Assembly: GCA_028868515.1 (NCBI GenBank)
Contig: JAGWUI010000001.1
Location: 186,001 to 250,000, forward strand
Reading direction: 5' to 3'
Source of the DNA: Gammaproteobacteria bacterium
GTDB lineage: Bacteria > Pseudomonadota > Gammaproteobacteria > Pseudomonadales > Moraxellaceae
DNA: 64,000 nucleotides
A program made the translations under genes and the position numbers. The notes below the pieces were generated by a model, which did not search any database, was not told the origin of the DNA, and was given only the letters and a program-made list of their open reading frames with translations. Numbering within the stretch: position 1 is the first letter of the stretch; the number at the start of each line of letters is the position of its first letter. Below, piece by piece: positions 45,646-54,726 of the stretch.

Positions 45646-48621
45646 TCAAACACGCTCAATCAAGAATCCTAACGAGATCAACTCATCTTCTTTGCCATAA
45701 GGTGCAACGACTGAACGTTGCCGCTGTTCAGGTTTTAAGTATGTTTTTGCCACACGCTGTAAATCATCAATCGTGACCTCTAGCAATAATTTGCGTAAAG
45801 CTCGGCGCTGCTCAGGTGTGCGGCCATGCAATTGCGAATGACACGCGCCCATCGCTTCACCTGCTGGTGAGCTTGGTTTGTCCATTGCACCAATCAGACC
45901 CAAAATTGCTTCTTCTAATTGATAAGCTTCTTGTGGTGTATTGATTAACCAATCAATACTCGCTTGGAAATCAGCAAACGTTTCAGCTAAACGCGGATCA
46001 CGATAACTATGGAAACGGAACGCACAAGCATTACCATCATAGCCAGCACCACCGCCATACGCACCACCCTGTTCACGCAATGCACGATGCAAGAAACCAT
46101 TCCGCAAATATGGACCAAGCACCATCAATGCAGCAGTATCTGGATGATCAACCACTGTTGCTGGATATGCTGCCGCGCAGAATTGAACATTGGTCTGAAT
46201 TAACCAAGCCGTATCCTGAGTAATTGATTGTTGTTGCGACTGATTTTGCTGCGTCATTGATTGAGCTTGAGATTGGCTAATCGTCCAAACTCTCTCAATT
46301 TCATCACTAAGTCTTGTCAATTGGCTTTCTTCCGCCACCAATAGGAACTGACGCGGTAAAGCAATCATTTGCTGATGCAATACGGACAAATCTTTGAGTA
46401 ACTGAGTTTTCACCGACTCATCTTGCTCAATGTTGGTCAACAAATCTCGTAACCAAAGTAGTGCAGGTAAACCTGTATGTTCATATTCATGTTGGGCAAG
46501 CGCACTATACGAACGTGATGCTGTTTGCATTGCATACGCATGACCCGAACCACTTAAACGTGACTGCCAACGTGATTTACGTTGTTGTAATAATTCAATA
46601 ATCCGCTCCACTTCATCCAAACGTAGTGAAATAAATGCATCGCGCAGTAATTGAATTGCTTCTAATTTATGAGTTAATGCTTTGGTTGAAAGCACCAAAT
46701 ATGCACTGATTGTGCCTTGATCATTAATTGATGTGCGCAGGCTTGAACTTAAACTTACACCACCACTGACCGCAGTTTGCTGTTGTTGCAACTCTAGGTA
46801 ATCCAAATCTCCTGCACCTACTGAGCCAACCAACGACACATACAGAGATAAGAGTTTGGTATTCAACAAGGTTTGAGGCACTTCAATCAAAACTTGGTTG
46901 TAATACAAACCATTCGTGCCTGATGCATAGCTATGTAATAGTGCAGATTGTTTACCTGATTCTGATTGACCTAAGTTTAGTGATTTGGTCTCGCCCATTT
47001 GGATTTTTAAATCGACAGGAATATCGGCTAAACCTACTTTCGGCAAAATAGACAAATCATCAACTTTTGCCTGTCGTGCTGCCAAAGCCGCCGCATCATG
47101 ATCTAACTTTGCACGATCGTCATCGGTTAACCCTGCCTCAATTTTATCAAGGACAGCTTGTTCACATGCTTGATCCCGTGCAGTTTTTTCACTATCAGGA
47201 TTAAGCACCAAACGCACACGATGTGGATTATCTAAAAGATGTTGTTTGACGAGATTTGGTAAGTAGTTTTTATCTTTTAAGTTCTCACGTAACTCCGCTA
47301 GCAATGGTTCAATTTGCCATACTGGCAAAGGATCACCGCCGTGAATCGCACTACCTAAGCCGTTGAGCAACAACTGCAAACCATACGGATAACTACCACC
47401 ACCAATTTCACGTTGCTGAAGTTCCATCTGATGCAAAACCGCCTCTACTTGCGCAGTTTGAATATCACCATTTGCCACTTTTTCAAGAATATTCAATACA
47501 CCTTGTTCAAATGCATCTGCCTGTTCTGGATTCGAACCTTGCAAACCACATAAAAAGCTCATTTCAAAATTACTATCATCTAAGCCCAACAGTGGTGATG
47601 GAGACTCACCTAAACCACAGGTTTCGATGTATTGACGTAACGGCGAAGCAGAATCTTCTAACAACACACCTTCAACTAAACGCAATGCGAAACGAGCCTT
47701 GATGTCAGTGGTTTTAGGTAATAACCACGCCATGACTAAATGCGTACGATTTTCTAATGTCTCACCTTCAGCTAAATCAACAGCGTAATTTGCTTCCACA
47801 CGCTGCGGCTCGGTGTAACGCTGTTCTGGCACAGATTCTAAACGCACACCCTGACTAAATGTTGATAACGCTTGTTCTTCAAATTTTTGCTGTAAAACTG
47901 CTGGAGCAAGGTTGCCATACGTCATAAATACAGCATTACTCGGATGGTAATGTGAACGATAAAAATCAACGAGTTTCTGATGTGTTAGTTGCGGAATATC
48001 TGCTGGATCACCACCAGAATTATAATGATAAGTTGTTGTTGGATAGAGAGTATGTGCTAATTGATGATAAAGCTGATCGACTGGCGAACTCATCGCGCCT
48101 TTCATTTCATTAAATACGATGCCCTTATAAACAGGCTTACCATCTTCTAACTCAATACGAATGCCTTCTTGTGCAAAATCTAAAGGATCAATATTGGCAT
48201 AAAAAGCTGCATCTAGATAAACCGACAACAAGTTAAAAAAATCGGCTTCGTTTTGTGATGCAAATGGATATGCCGTCCAATCCGCCGATGTAAATGCGTT
48301 CATAAATGTATTCAACGAACGACGAATCATCGAGAAAAATGGATCACGCACAGGAAAACGTTTTGAGCCACAAAGCGCCGTATGTTCTAACACATGCGCA
48401 ACACCACTTGAATCCATCGGTTGCGTGCGAAACGCCACCATGAATACATTCTCATCATTATCTGCCGCAAGATGATAATGCAGTGCGCCCGTCACTTTAT
48501 GGCGATATTCCTGCAATTCTGCAGATAAAGATTCAATTGGCTCACGACGTAAAAGTTCAAAAGTCTCAAATGCAAGAGCTGTGCGCTCAGTTGGTGATGT
48601 CGTGGGCAATACAGCGGTCAT
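45646..48621 (-). CDS. M16C metallopeptidase, PreP-like
   Basis: A 991-residue zinc peptidase of the insulinase/presequence protease type. The inverted zinc motif H-x-x-E-H lies in VAHVLEHTALCGSKRFPVRD at about residues 77-81, with the distal Glu in a later helix. The first half (to about 500) has catalytic domain repeats, HPSNAVFMTYGNLAPA and the M16C-associated core, and the C-terminal half has HEYEHTGLPALLWLRDLL and the GGAYGGGAGYDGNACAFRF motif typical of PreP. Length is close to mitochondrial and bacterial PreP. Predicted to degrade small peptides. It is a single-gene unit; its upstream neighbour on the same strand is the GGDEF-EAL gene. Confidence 0.9.
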   Translation of the reverse strand: MTAVLPTTSPTERTALAFETFELLRREPIESLSAELQEYRHKVTGALHYHLAADNDENVFMVAFRTQPMDSSGVAHVLEHTALCGSKRFPVRDPFFSMIRRSLNTFMNAFTSADWTAYPFASQNEADFFNLLSVYLDAAFYANIDPLDFAQEGIRIELEDGKPVYKGIVFNEMKGAMSSPVDQLYHQLAHTLYPTTTYHYNSGGDPADIPQLTHQKLVDFYRSHYHPSNAVFMTYGNLAPAVLQQKFEEQALSTFSQGVRLESVPEQRYTEPQRVEANYAVDLAEGETLENRTHLVMAWLLPKTTDIKARFALRLVEGVLLEDSASPLRQYIETCGLGESPSPLLGLDDSNFEMSFLCGLQGSNPEQADAFEQGVLNILEKVANGDIQTAQVEAVLHQMELQQREIGGGSYPYGLQLLLNGLGSAIHGGDPLPVWQIEPLLAELRENLKDKNYLPNLVKQHLLDNPHRVRLVLNPDSEKTARDQACEQAVLDKIEAGLTDDDRAKLDHDAAALAARQAKVDDLSILPKVGLADIPVDLKIQMGETKSLNLGQSESGKQSALLHSYASGTNGLYYNQVLIEVPQTLLNTKLLSLYVSLVGSVGAGDLDYLELQQQQTAVSGGVSLSSSLRTSINDQGTISAYLVLSTKALTHKLEAIQLLRDAFISLRLDEVERIIELLQQRKSRWQSRLSGSGHAYAMQTASRSYSALAQHEYEHTGLPALLWLRDLLTNIEQDESVKTQLLKDLSVLHQQMIALPRQFLLVAEESQLTRLSDEIERVWTISQSQAQSMTQQNQSQQQSITQDTAWLIQTNVQFCAAAYPATVVDHPDTAALMVLGPYLRNGFLHRALREQGGAYGGGAGYDGNACAFRFHSYRDPRLAETFADFQASIDWLINTPQEAYQLEEAILGLIGAMDKPSSPAGEAMGACHSQLHGRTPEQRRALRKLLLEVTIDDLQRVAKTYLKPEQRQRSVVAPYGKEDELISLGFLIERV

Positions 48622-48870
48622 GGAAGCTCCAAAGCAGAAACTTGGCTCACTAATGAAGGATTAAAACCAACGAATTAGCCACCAAAAATATTTGTTGAAT
48701 CAATCTTATCTTAATTGGGTATCTAGCTAAAGATAACAAGTCTTAAATTCAGTTTTACAATCAAATCACTCAATAAGAATGTTGTAAATCAAACGAATCC
48801 GTAATGAATTTTTAAAAGCTGTTCATTTTCTAAAAAAATCATAGAAACTTGCCTATTCCATTTCAATGTA

Positions 48871-50928
48871 TCAAAAATCCAACTGAGCAAATCCATCTCG
48901 TAATAACAAAGTAGCTTCACTTGCAGGTCTCGGCTTACTTACCAAATAACCTTGCAATACATCACAACCTTCATCACATAAATAACGTGCTTGTTCTTCA
49001 GTTTCAACGCCCTCCGCCACGACCTCCATATTTAGCGCGTTACTCATCGCTAAAATTGCGAGTACAATTGCTTTTTGTTGAGGACTATTCATCATTTGTA
49101 TAATGAATGACCGATCTATTTTGATCACATCAATTGGATATAAACCAAGATAAGACAAGGAGGAATACCCTGTACCAAAATCATCCAATGCAATCGTGAC
49201 TTGACGATTGCGTATCTCTTGTAAAATATTTCGTACTTTTTCCTGCTCATCCATCAGCAAGCTTTCGGTAATTTCCAACTCTAAACTCATCGGCACAATT
49301 TGATGTTTAATCAAAATACGATCCAGTGTTGCTAGAAAATTACCTCGTTGTAATTGCAATGCTGACACATTGACTGACACTTTCAACTGACCATATCCCA
49401 TGTCAGCCCAAGCTTTAATCTGTGCGCAAGCCTGATCCAACACAAATTCGCCAAGTTGTCCGATCACACCAATTTCTTCTGCTAACCCAATAAATTCTAC
49501 GGGTGAGACTAATCCTTTTTTAGGATGATTCCAGCGGACTAATGCTTCAAACCCAACTATTTTCTTATTATCAGCATCAATCTTAGCCTGATAATAAACC
49601 TCAAACTGTGAAGAAGATAAAGCTTTACGCAAAGAATGCTCTAGAGAAATTCGTTCAAATGGTTGAACATTCTGCTGAGTTACAGCAAAAACAAACGTAT
49701 TACCACCCAATCGTTTAGCTTCTTTTAATGCATTTTCTGCATAATAAAAGAGAGAATCAACTTGTTGAGCGTGTTGTGGAAACAGAGCAATGCCAATCGA
49801 TAAAGTGACAATCATCTCTTGCTTATCGATATTAAATGGCGCATCAAATAACTGTTGAAGTTTCTGACTATATTCTTTTAATTTTTGCGGATCATTTTCT
49901 GGATATTCAAGCACAATTCCAAAATCATCACTGCCTAAATGCGCTATAACTCCAGTTCGAATTTCAAGACTAACAAATCGTGTCGCCACCTGTTTAAGAA
50001 GTTGGTCAGCACCCTTTGTACCCAGCAAATTATTCAGTAATCTAAATCGATCTAAATTCAGCAATAACACCGCAAAAGATGACTGTTTCTCTATGCTTTG
50101 CAAAATATATTGGTGCAAATACTCTTTGAAATAAGTGCGATTAGGTAGATCAGTCAACGAATCATAGTTCGCCAAATAAGACAAACGCTGCTCACTTCTT
50201 CGGCGTTCTGTAAGATCACCGATAATCCCAATGTAGTGGGTTTTACGTTGTTGATCATCATATACAGTATTGATATGTAGCCAAGCGGGATACTCCTCGC
50301 CGTTTTTACGCTGTGTCCAAAACTCCCCCTCGTATACACCCACCGTTTCTAAAGTTTTCGTTACATTTTGTGCCGCTTGCACCACTGCGGGATTATAGTA
50401 ACGATCTCGATTCATAAATCGAGTACCTATTAGCTCTTCTTTTGAAAAACCTGATATTTTTTCAAAGTAAGGATTGATATTTTGAATTCGAAATTGGTGA
50501 TCTAAAATAAAAACACCTTGTGACACATGCTGAAATAGCATGGTTGCAAGCATTCTTCTTTCGACAGCGGCCTTCCTTGAGTTGATATTGCGCCGAATCC
50601 CCACCATCCGTGTTGCAATCCGCGTTTCTTGATCGCGCGCGATCACTTGAGCAATATCTTGCATCCAGATCCAATAGCCATTTTTATGCTGTATTCGAAA
50701 TTCAGCTTCATAGTGATCAGTGAGGCCTTTCAAATGAGAAACCACTGCACTACGTACGATGGGATAATCTTCAGGATGTATAAGCTGAACGAGGCGCGAC
50801 ATATTGGTATCGGCCTGATTGGTCGTATTATCGTGATAGCCCAAAATCTGCCATAGGTTGGTTGAGTATAATTTACGATGTGTAATATCCCAATCCCAAG
50901 AGCTAATCATGCCCTCGCAAAGTTCCAT
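48871..50928 (-). CDS. PAS-PAS-GGDEF-EAL protein, degenerate GGDEF
   Basis: A 685-residue cytoplasmic signalling protein. Two PAS domains lie at about residues 8-115 (SWDWDITHRKLYSTNLWQIL) and 125-245 (ISGFSKEELIGTRFMN), each followed by a PAC-type segment. The GGDEF domain (about 250-415) has the motif changed to GSDDF (HLGSDDFGIVLE), so cyclase activity is doubtful. The EAL domain (about 430-680) has EALVRWNHP, ELEITESLLM, ALDDFGTGYSSLSYL, IKIDRSFI, EGVETEEQ and LQGYLVSKP, so it should hydrolyse c-di-GMP. AAGGA lies 6 bases before the ATG at 50928; the ATG at 50934 is too close to it. The PAS ligands are unknown. Confidence 0.92.
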   Translation of the reverse strand: MELCEGMISSWDWDITHRKLYSTNLWQILGYHDNTTNQADTNMSRLVQLIHPEDYPIVRSAVVSHLKGLTDHYEAEFRIQHKNGYWIWMQDIAQVIARDQETRIATRMVGIRRNINSRKAAVERRMLATMLFQHVSQGVFILDHQFRIQNINPYFEKISGFSKEELIGTRFMNRDRYYNPAVVQAAQNVTKTLETVGVYEGEFWTQRKNGEEYPAWLHINTVYDDQQRKTHYIGIIGDLTERRRSEQRLSYLANYDSLTDLPNRTYFKEYLHQYILQSIEKQSSFAVLLLNLDRFRLLNNLLGTKGADQLLKQVATRFVSLEIRTGVIAHLGSDDFGIVLEYPENDPQKLKEYSQKLQQLFDAPFNIDKQEMIVTLSIGIALFPQHAQQVDSLFYYAENALKEAKRLGGNTFVFAVTQQNVQPFERISLEHSLRKALSSSQFEVYYQAKIDADNKKIVGFEALVRWNHPKKGLVSPVEFIGLAEEIGVIGQLGEFVLDQACAQIKAWADMGYGQLKVSVNVSALQLQRGNFLATLDRILIKHQIVPMSLELEITESLLMDEQEKVRNILQEIRNRQVTIALDDFGTGYSSLSYLGLYPIDVIKIDRSFIIQMMNSPQQKAIVLAILAMSNALNMEVVAEGVETEEQARYLCDEGCDVLQGYLVSKPRPASEATLLLRDGFAQLDF

Positions 50929-51447
50929 CTTCATTCCTTATTTCATTATTATAGAATCTATGTAGTGCTTAGACCCAAGGCTGTAAGGGTAAAATAAATA
51001 AACAACGATCCTATGCACTCACAAGAATTTCATAACGTGAGTATTATATCTATTACATACTCGTAAATATATGCGATTTGCGATGGTGCTAGAGGTACAA
51101 AGATAAACAAAAGAAGACACCGCTAGCTTTTGGCTAAGGAACTTAGAATTCGAGATTCTTACCCCACATTCTCTTTTATTTACTAGCCACCAATAGCTTA
51201 AATATTATTGTATTTAAATACATAGAACCCCTCTTACCTTTTACACGACTCTTTAGCAAGTGTAAAAAATGACAGGTATTTTCTTAACGAAATTTTAACT
51301 TTTGGGTGGATAATAAAAGTGATTTTACTTGTTTACTTATTTGATTTTGCTTCACAAAAAAAATGGTTAAATTTCAATCAAAAATGAATGACCACCGACT
51401 TTTGCAGCAACTTATTTTAATTTTTTAATACAAAAAAAGGATCTGAC
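50929..51447. other. intergenic region upstream of GhoS-like gene
   Basis: About 520 bp, AT-rich. It includes a stem-loop, TTTTACAC...GTGTAAAA (51239-51267), with 8-bp perfect arms, and the ribosome site AAAAAAGGAT of the next gene at its end. A 22-codon hydrophobic ORF from a GTG at 51319 lacks a ribosome site. No recognisable GhoT-like toxin gene is seen here. Confidence 0.5.
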
Positions 51448-51744
51448 ATGGCTACGTTTATTGTTCGTATTGAGCTTCCTAATGCGCTGCCAAATGACTA
51501 TGAAATTTTGAACCATAAAATGGAACAGTCTGGCTTTTCAAGAAGAATATATGGAAATGATGGGAAATCTTACGCATTGCCTACTGCAGAATACATGTGG
51601 TCAAGTAGATTCCAGACGACTCGCGCAGTCCGAAGTCAAGTAGCATTAATTATCAACTCCATTCAAAAAAGAAACTCTGCCATCCTAGTTATGAAATTTA
51701 GTAGCTCAGCATGGACAGGATTAAAACAACTAGAACCATCGTAA
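51448..51744 (+). CDS. GhoS/DUF2622-like small protein
   Basis: A 98-residue protein starting MATFIVRIELPNALPNDYEI followed by LNHKMEQSGFSRRIYGNDGK and SYALPTAEYMWSS. The pattern of a first strand ending in ELPNA, a helix with LNHKME and the SGFSR/LPTAEY block resembles the DUF2622/GhoS-type endoribonuclease fold, the antitoxin of the type V toxin-antitoxin GhoST. GhoS uniquely cleaves the toxin mRNA. An AAGGAT ribosome site lies 7 bases before the ATG. No GhoT-like toxin (a small two-helix membrane protein) is evident on either side. The assignment is by pattern only. The gene is flanked by two ~500-bp non-coding stretches. Confidence 0.6.
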   Translation: MATFIVRIELPNALPNDYEILNHKMEQSGFSRRIYGNDGKSYALPTAEYMWSSRFQTTRAVRSQVALIINSIQKRNSAILVMKFSSSAWTGLKQLEPS

Positions 51745-52134
51745 GAATAGGCTGCTTTTCGAGTAAATCAGCAGTAAAGCGAATGTAGTCTGAACTACCA
51801 TCTTTATATTTACAGATCAACATAAAGCTCAATCACAGTCTCTACAATTTTTACTTTATGATATTTTGAGCAAACCAATATGTTTTTTTGACTTAATAAA
51901 AACTAAAACTTATTTGTACTGTTAAATTAAATTGCGATGTAGGTTCGAGAGCACTTACAAAGATTCAATCATTGAAAAGGATTTTCTAAAATCCAAATTT
52001 CTATTCTCTCGCGCAAAACCCCTCAACTAATACCAACCTCATGGCATGAAGATAATTAATCTACATTTCATATAGTTACTCTCCCCCCTGATCATTTTAA
52101 AAATCCTGGTTCTTATTCGTTTTTCTAATTTATC
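51745..52134. other. AT-rich intergenic region
   Basis: About 390 bp with no ORF that has a ribosome site. It contains the perfect palindrome GGATTTTCTAAAATCC at 51979-51994. Nothing else is recognisable. Confidence 0.5.
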
Positions 52135-52187
52135 TTGCTCAATGAGATAAGTTTAGTTTATGATCGCACATTCTTATTGAGAATGTG
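52135..52187 (+). promoter_or_regulatory. promoter and 21-bp palindrome of the barrel/flavoprotein unit
   Basis: TTGCTC (52135-52140), an 18-bp spacer and TATGAT (52159-52164) form a plausible sigma-70 promoter. CACATTCTTATTGAGAATGTG (52167-52187; 8-bp perfect arms) lies just downstream, over the expected transcription start, an ideal place for a repressor. The arms do not have the order of a Fur box. The regulator is unknown. Confidence 0.55.
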
Positions 52188-52272
52188 TCTTAATATCACT
52201 ATGTAATGCATTTACATACTTATTTACAACACAGATAACTCAAATAAAATTTTGCAATATTCTGGGGATATC

Positions 52273-53160
52273 ATGATTAAACGTATCGTTGCGATGACTA
52301 GTCTGGCTTGCTTATCGCAGATTGCTGTAGCCGATGAAAACTTATTTGGTTATGTGCAAGGTTCTGAAACCCTGCCAAAAGGTGCTCAAGAAGCTTACTT
52401 CTGGACTACGAATCGTAGTGATAAAGGTGCTGGTCACTATTCAGCATACGACTACAAAACTGAATACGAATACGGCGTTTCTGACCGTTTTACGACTTCT
52501 GCAGCAGTTAATTTGATGTCCCTAAATACTAGTGGCATTGTCATTGATGGCTATCTGCCGGGTGATAAAAAAATCAAATTGAAGTTTTCTGGCGTAGAGT
52601 TGGGTGCAAAATATAACTACCTTAGCGCGGCATCTGAACCGGTTGGTTTGTCGAGTAATTTTGAGTTTATATACAAATCTGTTGATCCTCATTCAGGTCA
52701 AGAAAAAGATGTATTGTCTTTTGAGCATAATTTAATCGCCCAAAAATACTTCTTGGATGCGAGTTTGATCTGGGTGGGTAACTTTGGCATTGAAGGGACT
52801 TACGCAAAACGCGCTCCAATTAACAATCTGCCAGCAGGTTTTGATTGGCCGACTACACCAGAAATGGAATTAGAATTTGTATTAGGTACAGGTTTATCCT
52901 ATCGTTTTGCACCGAACTGGTATGCGGGTGTAGAAGCTCAATATGAAACTGAGTTTGAAACTGAAGTTGGCCAAGAGCGTTGGACTGTATTTGCAGGTCC
53001 GTCATTGCACTATGGTTCAAAAAACTATTGGATGACAGCAACGTGGTATCCACAGCTCAGTGGCGGTCGTGAAAAGTTCCCTGAGCAAGATGATACTCAT
53101 CTACATTTGATTGAAAAAACCAAAAATGAGTTCCGCTTGAAATTTGGTTATAACTTCTAA
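52273..53160 (+). CDS. predicted outer-membrane beta-barrel (DUF6662-like)
   Basis: A 295-residue exported protein. The signal peptide MIKRIVAMTSLACLSQIAVA is followed by DENLFGYVQGSETLPKGAQE, a motif I associate with DUF6662-type barrel proteins. The mature part alternates Tyr/Phe-rich strands (YKTEYEYGVSDRFTTSAAVN; VELGAKYNYLS; GTGLSYRFAPNWYAGVEAQY) and ends with Phe in FRLKFGYNF, as outer-membrane barrels do. GGGGAT lies 5 bases before the ATG at 52273; the frame opens earlier at a TTG with no support. The FMN-binding gene follows after 17 bases, so they form one operon. Function is unknown. Confidence 0.8.
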   Translation: MIKRIVAMTSLACLSQIAVADENLFGYVQGSETLPKGAQEAYFWTTNRSDKGAGHYSAYDYKTEYEYGVSDRFTTSAAVNLMSLNTSGIVIDGYLPGDKKIKLKFSGVELGAKYNYLSAASEPVGLSSNFEFIYKSVDPHSGQEKDVLSFEHNLIAQKYFLDASLIWVGNFGIEGTYAKRAPINNLPAGFDWPTTPEMELEFVLGTGLSYRFAPNWYAGVEAQYETEFETEVGQERWTVFAGPSLHYGSKNYWMTATWYPQLSGGREKFPEQDDTHLHLIEKTKNEFRLKFGYNF

Positions 53161-53177
53161 TTATTGGAATTATTGAT

Positions 53178-53693
53178 ATGAAATGGTCACCTTATGCAGC
53201 GGCTGCCTTGTGTGTTACACCGATCGTCAGCCATGCTTCTGTCTATTTAACCGTAGAACAAGCACAAAAATTGATTTTTCCCAATGCAACGATGCAGAAG
53301 GTTGCCATTCATCTCACCGATGACCAAGTCAAAAGTCTTAAAAAATCTTCAGGAATTTTTTATGCTTTTAAAGCTGATCAAGTCTACAAAACCAACGATG
53401 GTGGCTGGTTTATTGTTGATCAAGTCTTAGGTAAACATGAAATGATTACCTATGCCGTCGGTCTTAACGCCAATGGCGCAGTGAAGCAAGTCGAGATTCT
53501 AGAATACAACGAGTCTTATGGTGGTCAAGTGCGCGATTCAAACTGGCGTCAGCAATTTGTTGATAAAACAGTCGCATCACCTGTTAGTTTGAACAATGAC
53601 ATCCGTAATATCAGTGGTGCAACTTTATCCTCCAAGCATATTACAGACGGTGTAAAACGTATTCTGCAATTTCATAGCATGTTATTAAAATAA
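53178..53693 (+). CDS. secreted FMN-binding domain protein
   Basis: A 171-residue exported flavoprotein. The signal peptide is MKWSPYAAAALCVTPIVSHA. The FMN-binding domain covers the rest: EYNESYGGQVRDSNWRQQFV is the typical E-(S/T)-x-G-x-G-like loop, and DIRNISGATLSS near residues 141-151 holds the flavinylation motif [S/T]-G-A-T, so FMN is expected to be attached covalently to Thr149 by an ApbE-type transferase, which is not in the window. It lies 17 bp after the barrel gene in the same operon. No quinone oxidoreductase or cytochrome gene accompanies it. Its redox partner is unknown. Confidence 0.87.
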   Translation: MKWSPYAAAALCVTPIVSHASVYLTVEQAQKLIFPNATMQKVAIHLTDDQVKSLKKSSGIFYAFKADQVYKTNDGGWFIVDQVLGKHEMITYAVGLNANGAVKQVEILEYNESYGGQVRDSNWRQQFVDKTVASPVSLNNDIRNISGATLSSKHITDGVKRILQFHSMLLK

Positions 53694-53721
53694 CTTATGG
53701 CTGTTCCTGCAAGTAAAAAAG

Positions 53722-53792
53722 CATAGTTCACTGAGCAGAGTCGAAGTGACGGAACAAAACACGCACATTTCGACTCCGCTCAATGTACTATG
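53722..53792. repeat. palindromic dispersed repeat, copy 2
   Basis: Left arm CATAGTTCACTGAGCAGAGT (from 53722, continuing CGAAGTG) and right arm CACATTTCGACTCCGCTCAA (continuing TGTACTATG to 53792) are nearly complementary over about 28 bases. Flanking blocks TTCACTGAGC and TCGAAGTG are shared with copy 1 at 27366-27451, while the arm centre differs in both arms together. It lies 29 bp after the FMN-binding gene. Confidence 0.8.
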
Positions 53793-53852
53793 AATTTGTA
53801 TGATTATTCTCTGGAATAGCTATAGTATTACCACTATTGATATTTTATGAGC

Positions 53853-53879
53853 TAAACCACTGCTTGGCGCAGTGGTTTA
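53853..53879 (+). terminator. stem-loop after the barrel/flavoprotein unit
   Basis: TAAACCACTGC and GCAGTGGTTTA form a perfect 11-bp stem around a 5-base loop, about 160 bp after the FMN-binding gene. The downstream T-run is short. Confidence 0.65.
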
Positions 53880-54116
53880 AATTAAGCTACATTTTTGTAT
53901 GATCTTGAACAAAATCGAGCACATCGAGCGATTGATACCAAACACTTATTTCTATGGCAGTATTTTTTAGTAACGGTCGTGTTAATACCACAACAAATAC
54001 CACCAGATAACGTGGATTAGGGTACTTTTCTGTGGACTGATACAGACAACAAAAAATCCATAAATCTAATGATTTCTGGAATTTACAGTCTATCTTGAAT
54101 TGATTTTAAAATAATA

Positions 54117-54193
54117 TGGGGTGGCTAATGGGACTCGAACCCACGACAACCGAGATCACAACCCGGGGCTCTACCAACTGAGCTATAGCCACC
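54117..54193 (-). tRNA. tRNA-His (anticodon GUG)
   Basis: On the minus strand it reads GGTGGCTATAGCTCAGTTGG at the 5' end, including the extra G at position -1 that is typical of tRNA-His. The anticodon loop TTGTGAT gives GTG; the T-arm is TCGTGGGTTCGAGTCCCA and CCA is encoded at the 3' end. It is the last of three tRNAs on this strand. Confidence 0.97.
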
Positions 54194-54259
54194 ATAGAAG
54201 CCAATTGAAAACATAGACGTTTTGCAATGGATATTTAGCGGGAAAACATGGATAAGGCT

Positions 54260-54336
54260 TGGTGCGCCTAGCAGGATTCGAACCTGCGGCCATCCGCTTA
54301 GAAGGCGGATGCTCTATCCAACTGAGCTATAGGCGC
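54260..54336 (-). tRNA. tRNA-Arg (anticodon UCU)
   Basis: On the minus strand it reads GCGCCTATAGCTCAGTTGGA at the 5' end, with anticodon stem TCCGC/GCGGA enclosing CTTCTAA, giving TCT for AGA/AGG codons. The T-arm GCAGGTTCGAATCCTGC and the encoded CCA complete a 77-base cloverleaf. It lies between tRNA-Pro and tRNA-His. Confidence 0.97.
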
Positions 54337-54445
54337 TTAATCATAAACAGGCGCGTTAAAACGAATATCTTAAAACACACTGCTAAACGACAACTGCCTA
54401 CGTAACTACTTCAGTGATATCGACCAATTTATCTAACCAATAAAT

Positions 54446-54522
<77 letters not shown>

Positions 54523-54726
54523 AATAAACGGCTTAATAATCACCTTTTTACATCACCGACTTGCTGTTTTTCGTAGCTCGTCGTGATGGGGTGTATTCTA
54601 GGTAGTTCATCACCCTACGTCAACCACGAGGCGGACGATTTTACAGCAATTGAGCATAAAACTTAGATTTTTTTAATAATATGTTCATTTTCCATACTAA
54701 ATCACTGAAAAAAGGATAATTTCATC

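Noticed and set aside
51319-51387. A short hydrophobic frame from a GTG considered as the missing GhoT partner.
   Set aside because: It is 22 codons long, lacks a ribosome site and has only one hydrophobic stretch.
52167-52187. The palindrome CACATTCTTATTGAGAATGTG considered as a Fur box.
   Set aside because: The half-sites are in the opposite order to the Fur consensus (GATAAT-type arms), so only an unspecified operator is claimed.
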